From Streptosporangiaceae bacterium (GTDB lineage Bacteria > Actinomycetota > Actinomycetes > Streptosporangiales > Streptosporangiaceae): a stretch of 5,814 nucleotides of DNA. This document shows positions 1-5,814 of the stretch, one piece after another. Within the stretch, counting starts at the first letter, position 1; the number at the start of each line of letters is the position of its first letter. Below the pieces are notes generated by a model that was not told the DNA's origin, made no database searches, and worked only from the letters and a program-made list of their open reading frames with translations. Both the position numbers and the translations under genes were made by a program. The stretch spans positions 1 to 5,814 of the forward strand of contig JASHQP010000663.1 in NCBI GenBank assembly GCA_030039095.1. Direction: 5' to 3'.

Positions 1-2
1 CA

Positions 3-2774
3 CTGCGAAGCGAGCATTCCCGGCGGCGAGTGTTCCTCGTCGTAGACCGGCGGATCATTGTCGACCAGGCGCACGACGAAGCCGAGAAGATCCGCCAGTC
101 GCTGGAAAACCCGCCCCGGGATAGCGTCCGCGCGCGCGTCCGGGCAAGCCTGGCAGTACCCGGTGACGACATGGGATCCGTCCTGGATGTCACCCGGATG
201 AGGGGCGGGGTGAACTGGTCGTGGCTCTGGCTCGAGCGCCCGGACCGGCATGCCATCGTGACCGGCACGGTGGATCAGGTCGGGAGTCGGCTGCTGTTCC
301 GTGGCTACGGGGTCGGGGAGCGGCTCCGGCCGATCGACGCCGCGATGGCCGGGACGGACAGCCTCATCCTCATCGACGAGGCACACCTGTCGGAGCCGTT
401 CTTCACCACGCTCAGGGACGTGCTGGCGATCGACGGCGGGAGCGTCGGCCGGCCACCGATCGTGGTCGCCATGTCCGCGAGCCCGAACAGTGGTGACGGC
501 GACGTTCATGGCATCACACGCGCGGACGTGGAGCATCCGGTGGCCGGCCTGCGGCTCCGCGCGCCCAAGTCGCTGCACCCAGTGCAGGTCACCGCCACCG
601 CCGCGACAGCCACGTCCGCTGTGGCAGATGCCCTGACCTATTGGGCGAGGCAGCTGGGCGGGCCAGGCCAGGTCATCGGAGTCGTTGCGAACACCGTCCA
701 GATGGCGCGAACAGTCTTCGAGCACTTGCGCGCGGGGTCGAGCGGCCCGGAGAGGTGTGTGCTGCTCACCGGCAGGGTCCGGCCGGTGGACCGTGAATAC
801 CTGCTGGCCGCCTGGCTGCCGAGGATCAAGTCCGGCGCGAAGCGCAATCCTAAGGCCGAGATGTACGTCGTGGCCACCCAGACGATCGAGGCAGGCGCCG
901 ACATCGATCTGGACGGCGTGGTCACTCAGAGCGCGTCACTACCTGCCCTGGTGCAACGCCTCGGTCGGCTGAACAGGCTGGGCAATCTCGACACCGCTCG
1001 CGCCATCGTCGTGCATGCCGACAAGCTGACCGATCCCGTGTACGGGTCTGCGGCCGAGCAGACGTGGACCTGGCTGACCAGCTGGGCCAGCCCGCTTGAC
1101 CACAAGCCCGGCCGCGCGGAGCGTGATCTCGGCACCGGAGTTTGCGTCTCGCCTGCGGCGCTCCGCGACCTGGTCAGCAGCATTCCACGTGCGCAGCAGG
1201 AAATCATGCGAGGGGCGAAGCCACCATATGTGCCGATGATCTCCCGGTCGGTGCTGGACGCATGGGCGCGGACCTCGCCTACGCCGCATCCGGATGCCCC
1301 GGTGGCCCCGTATCTGCACGGAATTGGCGCCGGTGAGCCGACGGTATCGGTCGTATGGCGTGCGGACCTGCGAGGCAACGACCCGGACAGCTGGCGGCCG
1401 AGTGTCCAGCGGATACCACCCAGCGCCGACGAGGCGATCGAGCTTCCGGTCAGTGCCGTGCGCCGCTGGCTCAGCCAGTTCACCGCCGCGGTCGCGCCCA
1501 CGGGCACGCAACCGGTCGCCGAGGCCACTACCAGCGATCTGGAGCCGCAGGCACCTGGTGAGGAAGAGGAGACGTCGAGACAGGGTGGGGACGGGCCGTC
1601 TGCGCTTCGATACCGAGACACAGGGGGAGGCGAGGCGGTCACCGCGCGGCGGCTTCGCCCGGGCGACTTGCTGATCGTGCCGTCGGACCGGGGTGGCTGC
1701 GACCGCTACGGCTGGTACCCCAATTCGGCCGTGCCCGTCACGGACGTTGCCGACTTCACCGGCTGGCGCGGCCGCCGCACCGCCGCGATCCGGATCGGCT
1801 CCGTCTTTGCGGATGCCGTGCGAGTTCTTGCTCCTGACCTCGTTGAACCGGTCGAGAACCTTATCGCTGAGGTCAGGGACGACATTGACAACGAGTCAGT
1901 GGACGGCACCAGGTACCAGGGCCTGCTGCATGACATGGCGGCGGACTGGCGCCATCCGCGCTTGCCGCACGAGCGGGTGCTGAGCAGGCTGGCGCGGGCA
2001 CGGAATGGGCGATTCTCGGAACTCGGCGGCGGCGACCAGGGCGGTGGTGGGAGTACGCGGATATACGGCTTGTTTGCGGCGGCAACCACGTCATGGAACG
2101 ACGACGACAGCGCCGCGGGCTCCTCCGCGTCACCCGGCAGGGAGCGGCTGACGCTGGCCGAGCACCAGGCCGCGGTCGGTCGGCGGGCACGCGAGTTCGC
2201 CGAGAACCTGAATCTGCCTGAAGGTATCGGACGGGCCGTGGAGCGAGCTGCGCTGCACCATGACGAGGGCAAGAGAGATCTCCGATTTCAAGCGATGCTG
2301 TGCGGTGGCGACCGGCTACTCGCGCGAGCCATGACCGATCTGCTCGCGAAGTCGGGCATGGATCCAGCGGACAGGGCAGCCTTCCGGCGCGCGGCTGATC
2401 TTTCTGGCTACCCGTCGAAGATGAGGCACGAAGCGTTGTCGGCCCGCATCATACGAGCGATGCTCGAACAGGCATCCGGCCGCGACCTCGACTGCGATCT
2501 TGTCGTGCATCTCGTTGCCGCTCATCATGGCTTCGCTCGCCCGCTGCTTCCCGCCGTCGCGGACGAGCACCCGGAGAAGGTGCGCGTTCTTGTCGGAGGC
2601 GGTCAGACGATCTCGTTCGACACGGCAGAAACGGTCGACTGGGCCGGGCCTGACCGCTTCGCGAGGCTCTGCGAGCGGTATGGCCGGTGGGGCCTGGCCT
2701 TGCTGGAGTCGATCGTCCGGCTGGCGGATATCTGGTGCTCGGCTCGAATGGAGAAATGTGATGGCCAGAGTTGA
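3..2774 (+). CDS. cas3: Cas3 helicase-nuclease, type I-G (helicase then C-terminal HD), 5'-truncated by window edge
   Basis: Cas3 is the ATP-driven helicase and HD nuclease that destroys target DNA after the crRNA effector forms an R-loop. The frame is open to the left edge (first full codon at 3); residues below count from the GTG at 30, probably not the true start. Visible: a motif Ia-like VVDRRIIVDQA at 4-14, DEAH at 116-119 (375-386), SAS (usually SAT) at 149-151, motif V ATQTIEAGADID at 282-293 and motif VI QRLGRLNRLG at 309-318. The Walker A motif is missing and must lie upstream. Acidic and glycine-rich linkers (about 508-522, 666-676, 690-703) flank a middle segment containing LRPGDLLIVP and GGCDRYGW. 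A C-terminal HD domain follows: H712, HHDEGK 743-748, H800, HH 832-833, D900. Helicase-before-HD order is typical of I-G Cas3 and reversed from I-C/I-E. The end overlaps the next gene by 14 nt. Confidence 0.96.
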   Translation: MRSEHSRRRVFLVVDRRIIVDQAHDEAEKIRQSLENPPRDSVRARVRASLAVPGDDMGSVLDVTRMRGGVNWSWLWLERPDRHAIVTGTVDQVGSRLLFRGYGVGERLRPIDAAMAGTDSLILIDEAHLSEPFFTTLRDVLAIDGGSVGRPPIVVAMSASPNSGDGDVHGITRADVEHPVAGLRLRAPKSLHPVQVTATAATATSAVADALTYWARQLGGPGQVIGVVANTVQMARTVFEHLRAGSSGPERCVLLTGRVRPVDREYLLAAWLPRIKSGAKRNPKAEMYVVATQTIEAGADIDLDGVVTQSASLPALVQRLGRLNRLGNLDTARAIVVHADKLTDPVYGSAAEQTWTWLTSWASPLDHKPGRAERDLGTGVCVSPAALRDLVSSIPRAQQEIMRGAKPPYVPMISRSVLDAWARTSPTPHPDAPVAPYLHGIGAGEPTVSVVWRADLRGNDPDSWRPSVQRIPPSADEAIELPVSAVRRWLSQFTAAVAPTGTQPVAEATTSDLEPQAPGEEEETSRQGGDGPSALRYRDTGGGEAVTARRLRPGDLLIVPSDRGGCDRYGWYPNSAVPVTDVADFTGWRGRRTAAIRIGSVFADAVRVLAPDLVEPVENLIAEVRDDIDNESVDGTRYQGLLHDMAADWRHPRLPHERVLSRLARARNGRFSELGGGDQGGGGSTRIYGLFAAATTSWNDDDSAAGSSASPGRERLTLAEHQAAVGRRAREFAENLNLPEGIGRAVERAALHHDEGKRDLRFQAMLCGGDRLLARAMTDLLAKSGMDPADRAAFRRAADLSGYPSKMRHEALSARIIRAMLEQASGRDLDCDLVVHLVAAHHGFARPLLPAVADEHPEKVRVLVGGGQTISFDTAETVDWAGPDRFARLCERYGRWGLALLESIVRLADIWCSARMEKCDGQS
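2750..2754 (+). promoter_or_regulatory. Ribosome binding site for the cas3-extension gene
   Basis: GGAGA lies six bases before the ATG at 2761, inside the last codons of cas3. It decides the start: the frame is open from further left (an ATG at 2500), but that stretch is inside the cas3 HD domain. The alternative in-frame ATG at 2776 lacks a comparable purine-rich site at good spacing. Placement inside cas3 suggests translational coupling. Confidence 0.6.
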
Positions 2775-3693
2775 GATGCCAGCACTCGACGGACGGAGTC
2801 CGCTGGGGTTCCTCGCCGCATTGGGACTCCTGCGGACCCTGAACACGGCGGGGGTGAGCCCGCTCGGCCTGTCGTTCTCTCGCGAGAGCCGGACCGCAGC
2901 ACTCCACTCTCCGCTGTCGTCCGTCGAAGAGGTGGCCGACAAGCTCTACGGCTTGGTGACGGAGAATCCTGAGGCCGCCGTTGTAGGGACCGATCCGCGC
3001 TTCCCCATTCCAGCCGGTAGAGGAAGCGACCCGATGCGCCGGTCGCGCGATACGTTCCGAGAACTGTCGGATGAGATACGCGCAATCGACGACACCGCAG
3101 CATCGGACTGGATGCCGTGCCTTTTCACGGACCTGGCGATCGACGCTAAGGAACGCGCCGATATGACACCGTTCTGCGCTCCTAGCGGCAAGCAGAACCT
3201 GCGTACCTTCTTCGAGAAGCCGCTGTACGCGGTGAGGAACGACCCGGTTTTGCTGCGCGACGCACTGACAATGTGGCGGCGGGTCGACGGCTTCACCGGC
3301 GAGTACCTTGATCATCACGTTCTCAACTCTTCTGCTGACGATCCGGGGGGCCAGGCAGCCGAACGCGGCGTGCCGGGGGCAACCTGGCTTGCCACGATGG
3401 CAATTCCGCTACTCCGCATCGCTGGTGACGGGCATCGGATCGAGGCGACGCTCTGGTATCGCGTCGGTCGACGGCAAATAATGATCTGGCCTCTGTGGTA
3501 TGAGCCCCTGGATCTTCAGGCAGTCAAGGTCCTGATCGAGCACCCGTGCCTCGCGCCATTGGATGGCCCCAAAGTCCATAGCGATGCCTGGGCTGCGTTG
3601 AAGATCTTCGCTGTGTACGGTGCCGAACGTCAGCGGATTCAGGGCCGGAACTTCGCGGGCGTGCTCGCCCCGTGCCGGTTGACGCAAGGCTGA
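2761..3693 (+). CDS. Type I-G CRISPR-associated protein, Cas3-extension family (function unknown)
   Basis: A 310-residue protein whose biochemical role is not established. It opens with LDGRSPLGFLAALGLLR at residues 9-25, a signature I recognise from proteins annotated as the I-G Cas3-extension family, so named because in some genomes the segment follows or is fused to Cas3. Other likely conserved blocks are TPFCAPSGKQN at 136-146, RGVPGATWLATMAIPLL at 202-218, WPLWYEPL at 243-250 and a C-terminal YGAERQR..GRNFAGVLAP at 286-304. I see no nuclease or ATPase motif, signal peptide or membrane helix. The ATG lies inside the end of cas3 (14-nt overlap) and the stop is 4 nt before cas4-cas1, so it sits mid-operon. 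It could be an accessory subunit helping Cas3 recruitment, or a diverged piece of a large subunit. It does not resemble Csb1, Csb2 or Csb3 as I know them. The CRISPR assignment is firm by context; the family name is from memory. Confidence 0.8.
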   Translation: MARVEMPALDGRSPLGFLAALGLLRTLNTAGVSPLGLSFSRESRTAALHSPLSSVEEVADKLYGLVTENPEAAVVGTDPRFPIPAGRGSDPMRRSRDTFRELSDEIRAIDDTAASDWMPCLFTDLAIDAKERADMTPFCAPSGKQNLRTFFEKPLYAVRNDPVLLRDALTMWRRVDGFTGEYLDHHVLNSSADDPGGQAAERGVPGATWLATMAIPLLRIAGDGHRIEATLWYRVGRRQIMIWPLWYEPLDLQAVKVLIEHPCLAPLDGPKVHSDAWAALKIFAVYGAERQRIQGRNFAGVLAPCRLTQG

Positions 3694-3697
3694 GCTG

Positions 3698-5344
3698 ATG
3701 CTCACGGAATTGCCGGAGTTGGTGCCGGCGCGGATGCTGAACGAGTACGCGTACTGCCCGCGGCTGTTCTTCCTGGAGTGGGTCGACTCGCTGTGGGCGT
3801 CGAACGCCGATGTCGCTGAGGGGGACCGGCGGCACCGGCGTGCCGACGCCGGGGGAGGGGCGGCGCCGCTGCCGGATGAGGGCGTCGTCAAGGCGGCGCG
3901 ATCCGTCGAGCTGGCCAGCGAGCGGCTCGGCATCGTGGCCAAGCTGGACCTGCTGGAGGGCGTGGACGGCGGGGTGATCCCGGTCGACCTGAAGAAGGGC
4001 CGTCCGGGCAGGGATGGGACGCCGTGGGAGGCGGACGCCGTCCAGGTGTGTGCTCAGGTACTGCTGCTGCGCGAGCACGGGTACCGCTGTGAGCGGGGTG
4101 AGATTTTCTACGCCCAGACCCGGCAGCGGGTCCCGGTCGAACCAACGGACGAACTGGTCGCGCGGACCCTTCAGATCGTCGGCGAGGCGCGGTCGGCGGC
4201 GGCGCGGCTGGCGCCTCCGCCGCCTCTGCAGTCGAGCCCCAAGTGCCCGCGCTGTTCTCTGGTCGGCATCTGCCTGCCGGACGAGACCAACCTTCTGGCC
4301 AGACGCAACGAAAGCCAGCCTCGCCGGCTGATCGCGTCCGATCCGGATGCGGCACCGCTCTACGTCACCGAGCCAGGCTCCGTGGTGGGCATCGATGGAG
4401 GTCGGCTGACGGTGTCCAAGCGCCGCGACCTGCTGGCCAGCGTCCGGCTGATCGACGTGCTGCACGTAGCGGCCTTCGGCAACGTCCAGGTCACCGCGCA
4501 GGCCATGCGCAGCCTGTTTGAGCGGGACATCGACGTGTTCCACTTCTCTTACGGGGGCTGGCTGCTCGGCATGACCACCGGCCTGCCGAGCAAGAACGTG
4601 ATGTTGCGAATCCGGCAGGTCACCGCCGCGGCGCGCGGCCAGATCGACGTCCCGCGGCAGATGATCGCAGGGAAGATCAAGAACTGCCGGGTACTGCTGC
4701 GCCGGAACGGCGGAGACTCCGCCGCCCGTACGGTCGGCCAGCTCGCCGAGCTGGCGAGGCGGGCCGGCGAGGCCGAGGGCGCAGCCGAACTGCTCGGGAT
4801 CGAGGGAACCGCCGCGCGGCTGTACTTCGACGCGTTCCCGGACCTGGTCGGCCAGGCGGGCGCGCTGCCCGGCCCCGGCTTTACCGGGTTGCGCAACCGG
4901 CGCCCGCCGACAGATGCCGTCAACTGCCTGCTCTCGTTCTGTTACGGCTTGCTGACCAAGGAGATCACGGCGGCGTGTCTCGCAGTGGGCTTCGACCCAT
5001 ATGTGGGGCTGTTCCACCGGCCCCGCTTCGGTCGGCCTGCGCTGGTGCTCGACCTGGCAGAGGAGTTCCGGCCGCTGCTGGCGGACTCGACCGTGCTGAC
5101 TCTCATCAACAACCGTGAGATCGGAACGTCCGACTTCCTTGTGCGGGCCGGCGCCGTCACCCTCACCGCAGACGGGCGCAAGGCGGTGATCCGCGCCTGG
5201 GAGCGGCGGATGACCACGCAGATCCGCCACCCGTTGTTCGGGTACACGGTCAGCTACCGGAGAGCGGTCGAACTGCAGGCTCGCGTCCTGGCGGCGCACC
5301 TGACCGGTGAACTGCCCCAGTACGAGCCGCTGGTGACCAGGTAA
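3698..5344 (+). CDS. cas4-cas1: Cas4-Cas1 fusion protein, CRISPR adaptation
   Basis: A 548-residue fusion of a Cas4 PD-(D/E)xK nuclease and the Cas1 integrase. Cas4 selects and trims the PAM end of prespacers; Cas1 with Cas2 joins them to the array. Cas4, about residues 1-200: C20 in EYAYCPRLFFLEW, H46, D84 in KLDLLEG, D97-x-K99 in PVDLKKG, Q116, and C183, C186, C192. C20 and the last three are the expected [4Fe-4S] ligands. Cas1, about 219-548: it begins LYVTEPGSVVGIDGG and has E369 in GIEGTAAR, H440 in LFHRPRFGRP, D452 and E455 in LDLAEEFRP. These match the metal-binding Glu, His, Asp and Asp/Glu of Cas1, so both activities look intact. The fusion is characteristic of I-G. The ATG is 4 nt after the preceding stop, with AAGG at 3686-3689 as probable Shine-Dalgarno. 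In hand-counted samples GC3 (about 92%) exceeds that of the flanking genes. Confidence 0.98.
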   Translation: MLTELPELVPARMLNEYAYCPRLFFLEWVDSLWASNADVAEGDRRHRRADAGGGAAPLPDEGVVKAARSVELASERLGIVAKLDLLEGVDGGVIPVDLKKGRPGRDGTPWEADAVQVCAQVLLLREHGYRCERGEIFYAQTRQRVPVEPTDELVARTLQIVGEARSAAARLAPPPPLQSSPKCPRCSLVGICLPDETNLLARRNESQPRRLIASDPDAAPLYVTEPGSVVGIDGGRLTVSKRRDLLASVRLIDVLHVAAFGNVQVTAQAMRSLFERDIDVFHFSYGGWLLGMTTGLPSKNVMLRIRQVTAAARGQIDVPRQMIAGKIKNCRVLLRRNGGDSAARTVGQLAELARRAGEAEGAAELLGIEGTAARLYFDAFPDLVGQAGALPGPGFTGLRNRRPPTDAVNCLLSFCYGLLTKEITAACLAVGFDPYVGLFHRPRFGRPALVLDLAEEFRPLLADSTVLTLINNREIGTSDFLVRAGAVTLTADGRKAVIRAWERRMTTQIRHPLFGYTVSYRRAVELQARVLAAHLTGELPQYEPLVTR

Positions 5345-5348
5345 CAAC

Positions 5349-5636
5349 GTGGCCCGCCGCCGGTACCTGGTTGCCTACGACATCCGTGAGGACCGTCGGC
5401 TGCGAAACATCGCAATCTGCATGGAAGGCTACGGTGAGCGGATTCAGTACTCCGTCTTTATCTGTGACCTGTCCGACCAGGAGGCTGTGCTCATGCGCGG
5501 TGACATGGAGGCACGCATGAAGCAGTCCGAAGATAGCGTGATGATCATCGATCTTGGGCGCGCCGGGGATTCATCCCGGTTCCTGTTCCTCGGGCACCAT
5601 GAGAAACTGCCAGCGTCCAGTGCGACCATCGTCTGA
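5349..5636 (+). CDS. cas2: CRISPR-associated endoribonuclease-fold protein Cas2
   Basis: A 95-residue Cas2, the small ferredoxin-fold dimer that bridges two Cas1 dimers in the integration complex; its nuclease residue is generally not needed for adaptation. The first strand reads RRYLVAYDI with the conserved Asp at D11. RIQYSVFICDL at 31-41 is the second conserved strand. The protein ends FLFLGHHEKLPASSATIV, like other Cas2 proteins of this subtype, and the length is normal. The GTG start at 5349 is chosen because it puts the YDI strand at the expected distance from the N-terminus and no ATG precedes it in frame. It lies 4 nt after the cas4-cas1 stop, with a weak CAGG at 5338-5341 upstream. 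It is the last gene of the operon. Confidence 0.97.
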   Translation: MARRRYLVAYDIREDRRLRNIAICMEGYGERIQYSVFICDLSDQEAVLMRGDMEARMKQSEDSVMIIDLGRAGDSSRFLFLGHHEKLPASSATIV

Positions 5637-5682
5637 GTGCGAGCGCCTCGGTGCTGACTGTTATGCCGGGCACCGCTCGCAC
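5637..5682 (+). terminator. Interrupted hairpin immediately after the cas2 stop
   Basis: GTGCGAGC (5637-5644) pairs with GCTCGCAC (5675-5682), and GGTGC (5650-5654) pairs with GCACC (5670-5674). The 13 pairs are perfect. The right arm is continuous, the left has a 5-nt bulge at 5645-5649, and the loop is 15 nt. It begins on the base after the stop codon, so it could end the cas transcript or protect its 3' end. No T-run follows, so it is not a canonical intrinsic terminator, although many high-GC bacteria have such U-less hairpins. It could also be a protein-binding element of the leader. Confidence 0.45.
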
Positions 5683-5738
5683 CCAGGTCAGCGGCCATGC
5701 ATGCACCTTGACAAGTCCATAGAGGCAATCGAAACACC

Positions 5739-5763
5739 CTTGCCGCGGCGCGCCGCTCGCAAG
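5739..5763. repeat. Inverted repeat in the probable leader
   Basis: CTTGC (5739-5743) pairs with GCAAG (5759-5763), and GCGGCG (5745-5750) abuts its complement CGCCGC (5751-5756). One unpaired base on the left and two on the right separate the two stem parts. With no intervening loop the centre is a 12-bp perfect palindrome, so it fits a dimeric protein site better than an RNA hairpin. In GC-rich DNA such a palindrome can also be chance. Confidence 0.35.
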
Positions 5764-5769
5764 CCGCTG

Positions 5770-5775
5770 TATTAT
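5770..5775 (+). promoter_or_regulatory. Candidate -10 element reading into the downstream array
   Basis: TATTAT matches the TATAAT consensus at five of six positions, in the most AT-rich patch of an otherwise GC-rich stretch. Transcription from it would start near 5782 and leave through the right edge, as expected for pre-crRNA. No -35 match is found 16-19 nt upstream, where the DNA is the GC palindrome, so support is weak. Confidence 0.25.
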
Positions 5776-5787
5776 CGCAGCTCAACT

Positions 5788-5806
5788 GGCTCGTTTTTTG
5801 CGAGCC
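5788..5806. repeat. Short hairpin with T-run loop at the right edge
   Basis: GGCTCG (5788-5793) pairs with CGAGCC (5801-5806) around the loop TTTTTTG. The T-run is in the loop, not after the stem, so it is not a terminator. It sits where the leader would meet the first repeat, and the right arm carries the TGCGAGC heptamer found elsewhere in the region. Confidence 0.45.
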
Positions 5807-5814
5807 GTCACCCC

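Larger units (their letters stand above)
5637..5814 (+). other. Gene-free region after cas2, probable CRISPR leader (array not in window)
   Basis: These 178 nt hold no credible gene; the longest + strand reading I noticed from an ATG is a 19-codon frame at 5663-5722. Position directly downstream of cas2 is where many type I loci place the leader and array. The content fits a leader: several inverted repeats, a TGCGAGC/GCTCGCA heptamer four times, an AT-richer patch with TATTAT at 5770-5775, and TTTTTTGCGAGCC near the right edge, which recalls the T-run plus TGCGAACC-like element I remember from I-C leaders. No repeat of CRISPR length recurs, so the array, if present, starts at or after the right edge. 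The leader call is inference. Confidence 0.5.

Noticed and set aside
2500..2760. Longer start (ATG at 2500) for the extension gene
   Set aside because: The added 87 codons overlap the cas3 HD domain in another frame and translate to Arg/Ser-rich sequence. The conserved N-terminal signature and GGAGA site fit ATG 2761.
2449..3318. Long minus-strand frames across the cas3/extension junction
   Set aside because: They overlap two well-supported + strand genes, show low-complexity Arg/Ser/Pro composition and have no convincing start context.
3524..5347. 607-codon open frame on the minus strand across cas4-cas1
   Set aside because: It is the complement of a verified, high-GC3 gene, where antisense stop codons are rare. 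Its translation is Arg/Gln/Pro/Ala-rich with no recognisable domain.
5696..5704. CATGCATGC tandem/palindromic tetramer
   Set aside because: Too short to distinguish from chance and not repeated elsewhere in the region.
5708..5713. Perfect TTGACA -35 hexamer
   Set aside because: No -10-like sequence lies 16-19 nt downstream (GAAACA region), so it does not form a promoter by itself; it is also too far from TATTAT at 5770.
5663..5722. 19-codon ORF after cas2
   Set aside because: Too short, no ribosome binding site, and it starts in the loop of the post-cas2 hairpin.
5444..5785. Minus-strand 113-codon frame over cas2 and the leader
   Set aside because: Mostly antisense to cas2, Arg/Ser/Ala-rich, with no family resemblance.
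5637..5814. CRISPR array inside the window
   Set aside because: No segment of 20 nt or more recurs; the longest direct repeat seen is 9 nt with 80-nt spacing, and GAAAC at 5731-5735 occurs there only once.

Overview
The window is the right-hand part of a type I CRISPR-Cas locus, best assigned to subtype I-G (formerly I-U). All genes are on the + strand. The DNA is GC-rich, third codon positions are strongly biased to G/C, and cas2 begins with GTG. This suggests a high-GC actinobacterium, but the sequence does not fix a genus.

Layout: (1) 3-2774, the 3' portion of cas3. It enters through the left edge already past the Walker A region and carries the helicase core followed by a C-terminal HD nuclease. 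(2) 2761-3693, a 310-residue protein overlapping the end of cas3 by 14 nt, recognised as the poorly understood I-G 'Cas3-extension' family. (3) 3698-5344, a Cas4-Cas1 fusion with both catalytic centres apparently intact. (4) 5349-5636, cas2. (5) 5637-5814, 178 nt without a gene, holding three inverted repeats, a recurring heptamer, a weak -10-like element and a T-rich stretch. It looks like a CRISPR leader. No repeat-spacer array lies inside the window.

How the parts fit: the Cas4-Cas1 fusion and Cas2 form the adaptation machinery. Cas4 trims and checks the PAM end of prespacers, and Cas1-Cas2 integrates them at the leader end of an array. Cas3 unwinds and degrades target DNA once the crRNA-guided effector has opened it. 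The extension protein is translated with cas3 and presumably works with it. The effector genes expected for I-G (cas8, cas7/csb1, cas5-cas6/csb2) are absent here and should lie left of position 1. The four genes have overlaps or 4-nt gaps, so they are almost certainly one transcript.

The most worthwhile points are the uncharacterised extension protein, whose N-terminal signature recalls type I-G large-subunit (Csx17) proteins, the repeated TGCGAGC/GCTCGCA heptamer in the presumed leader, and the higher GC3 of cas4-cas1 relative to its neighbours.
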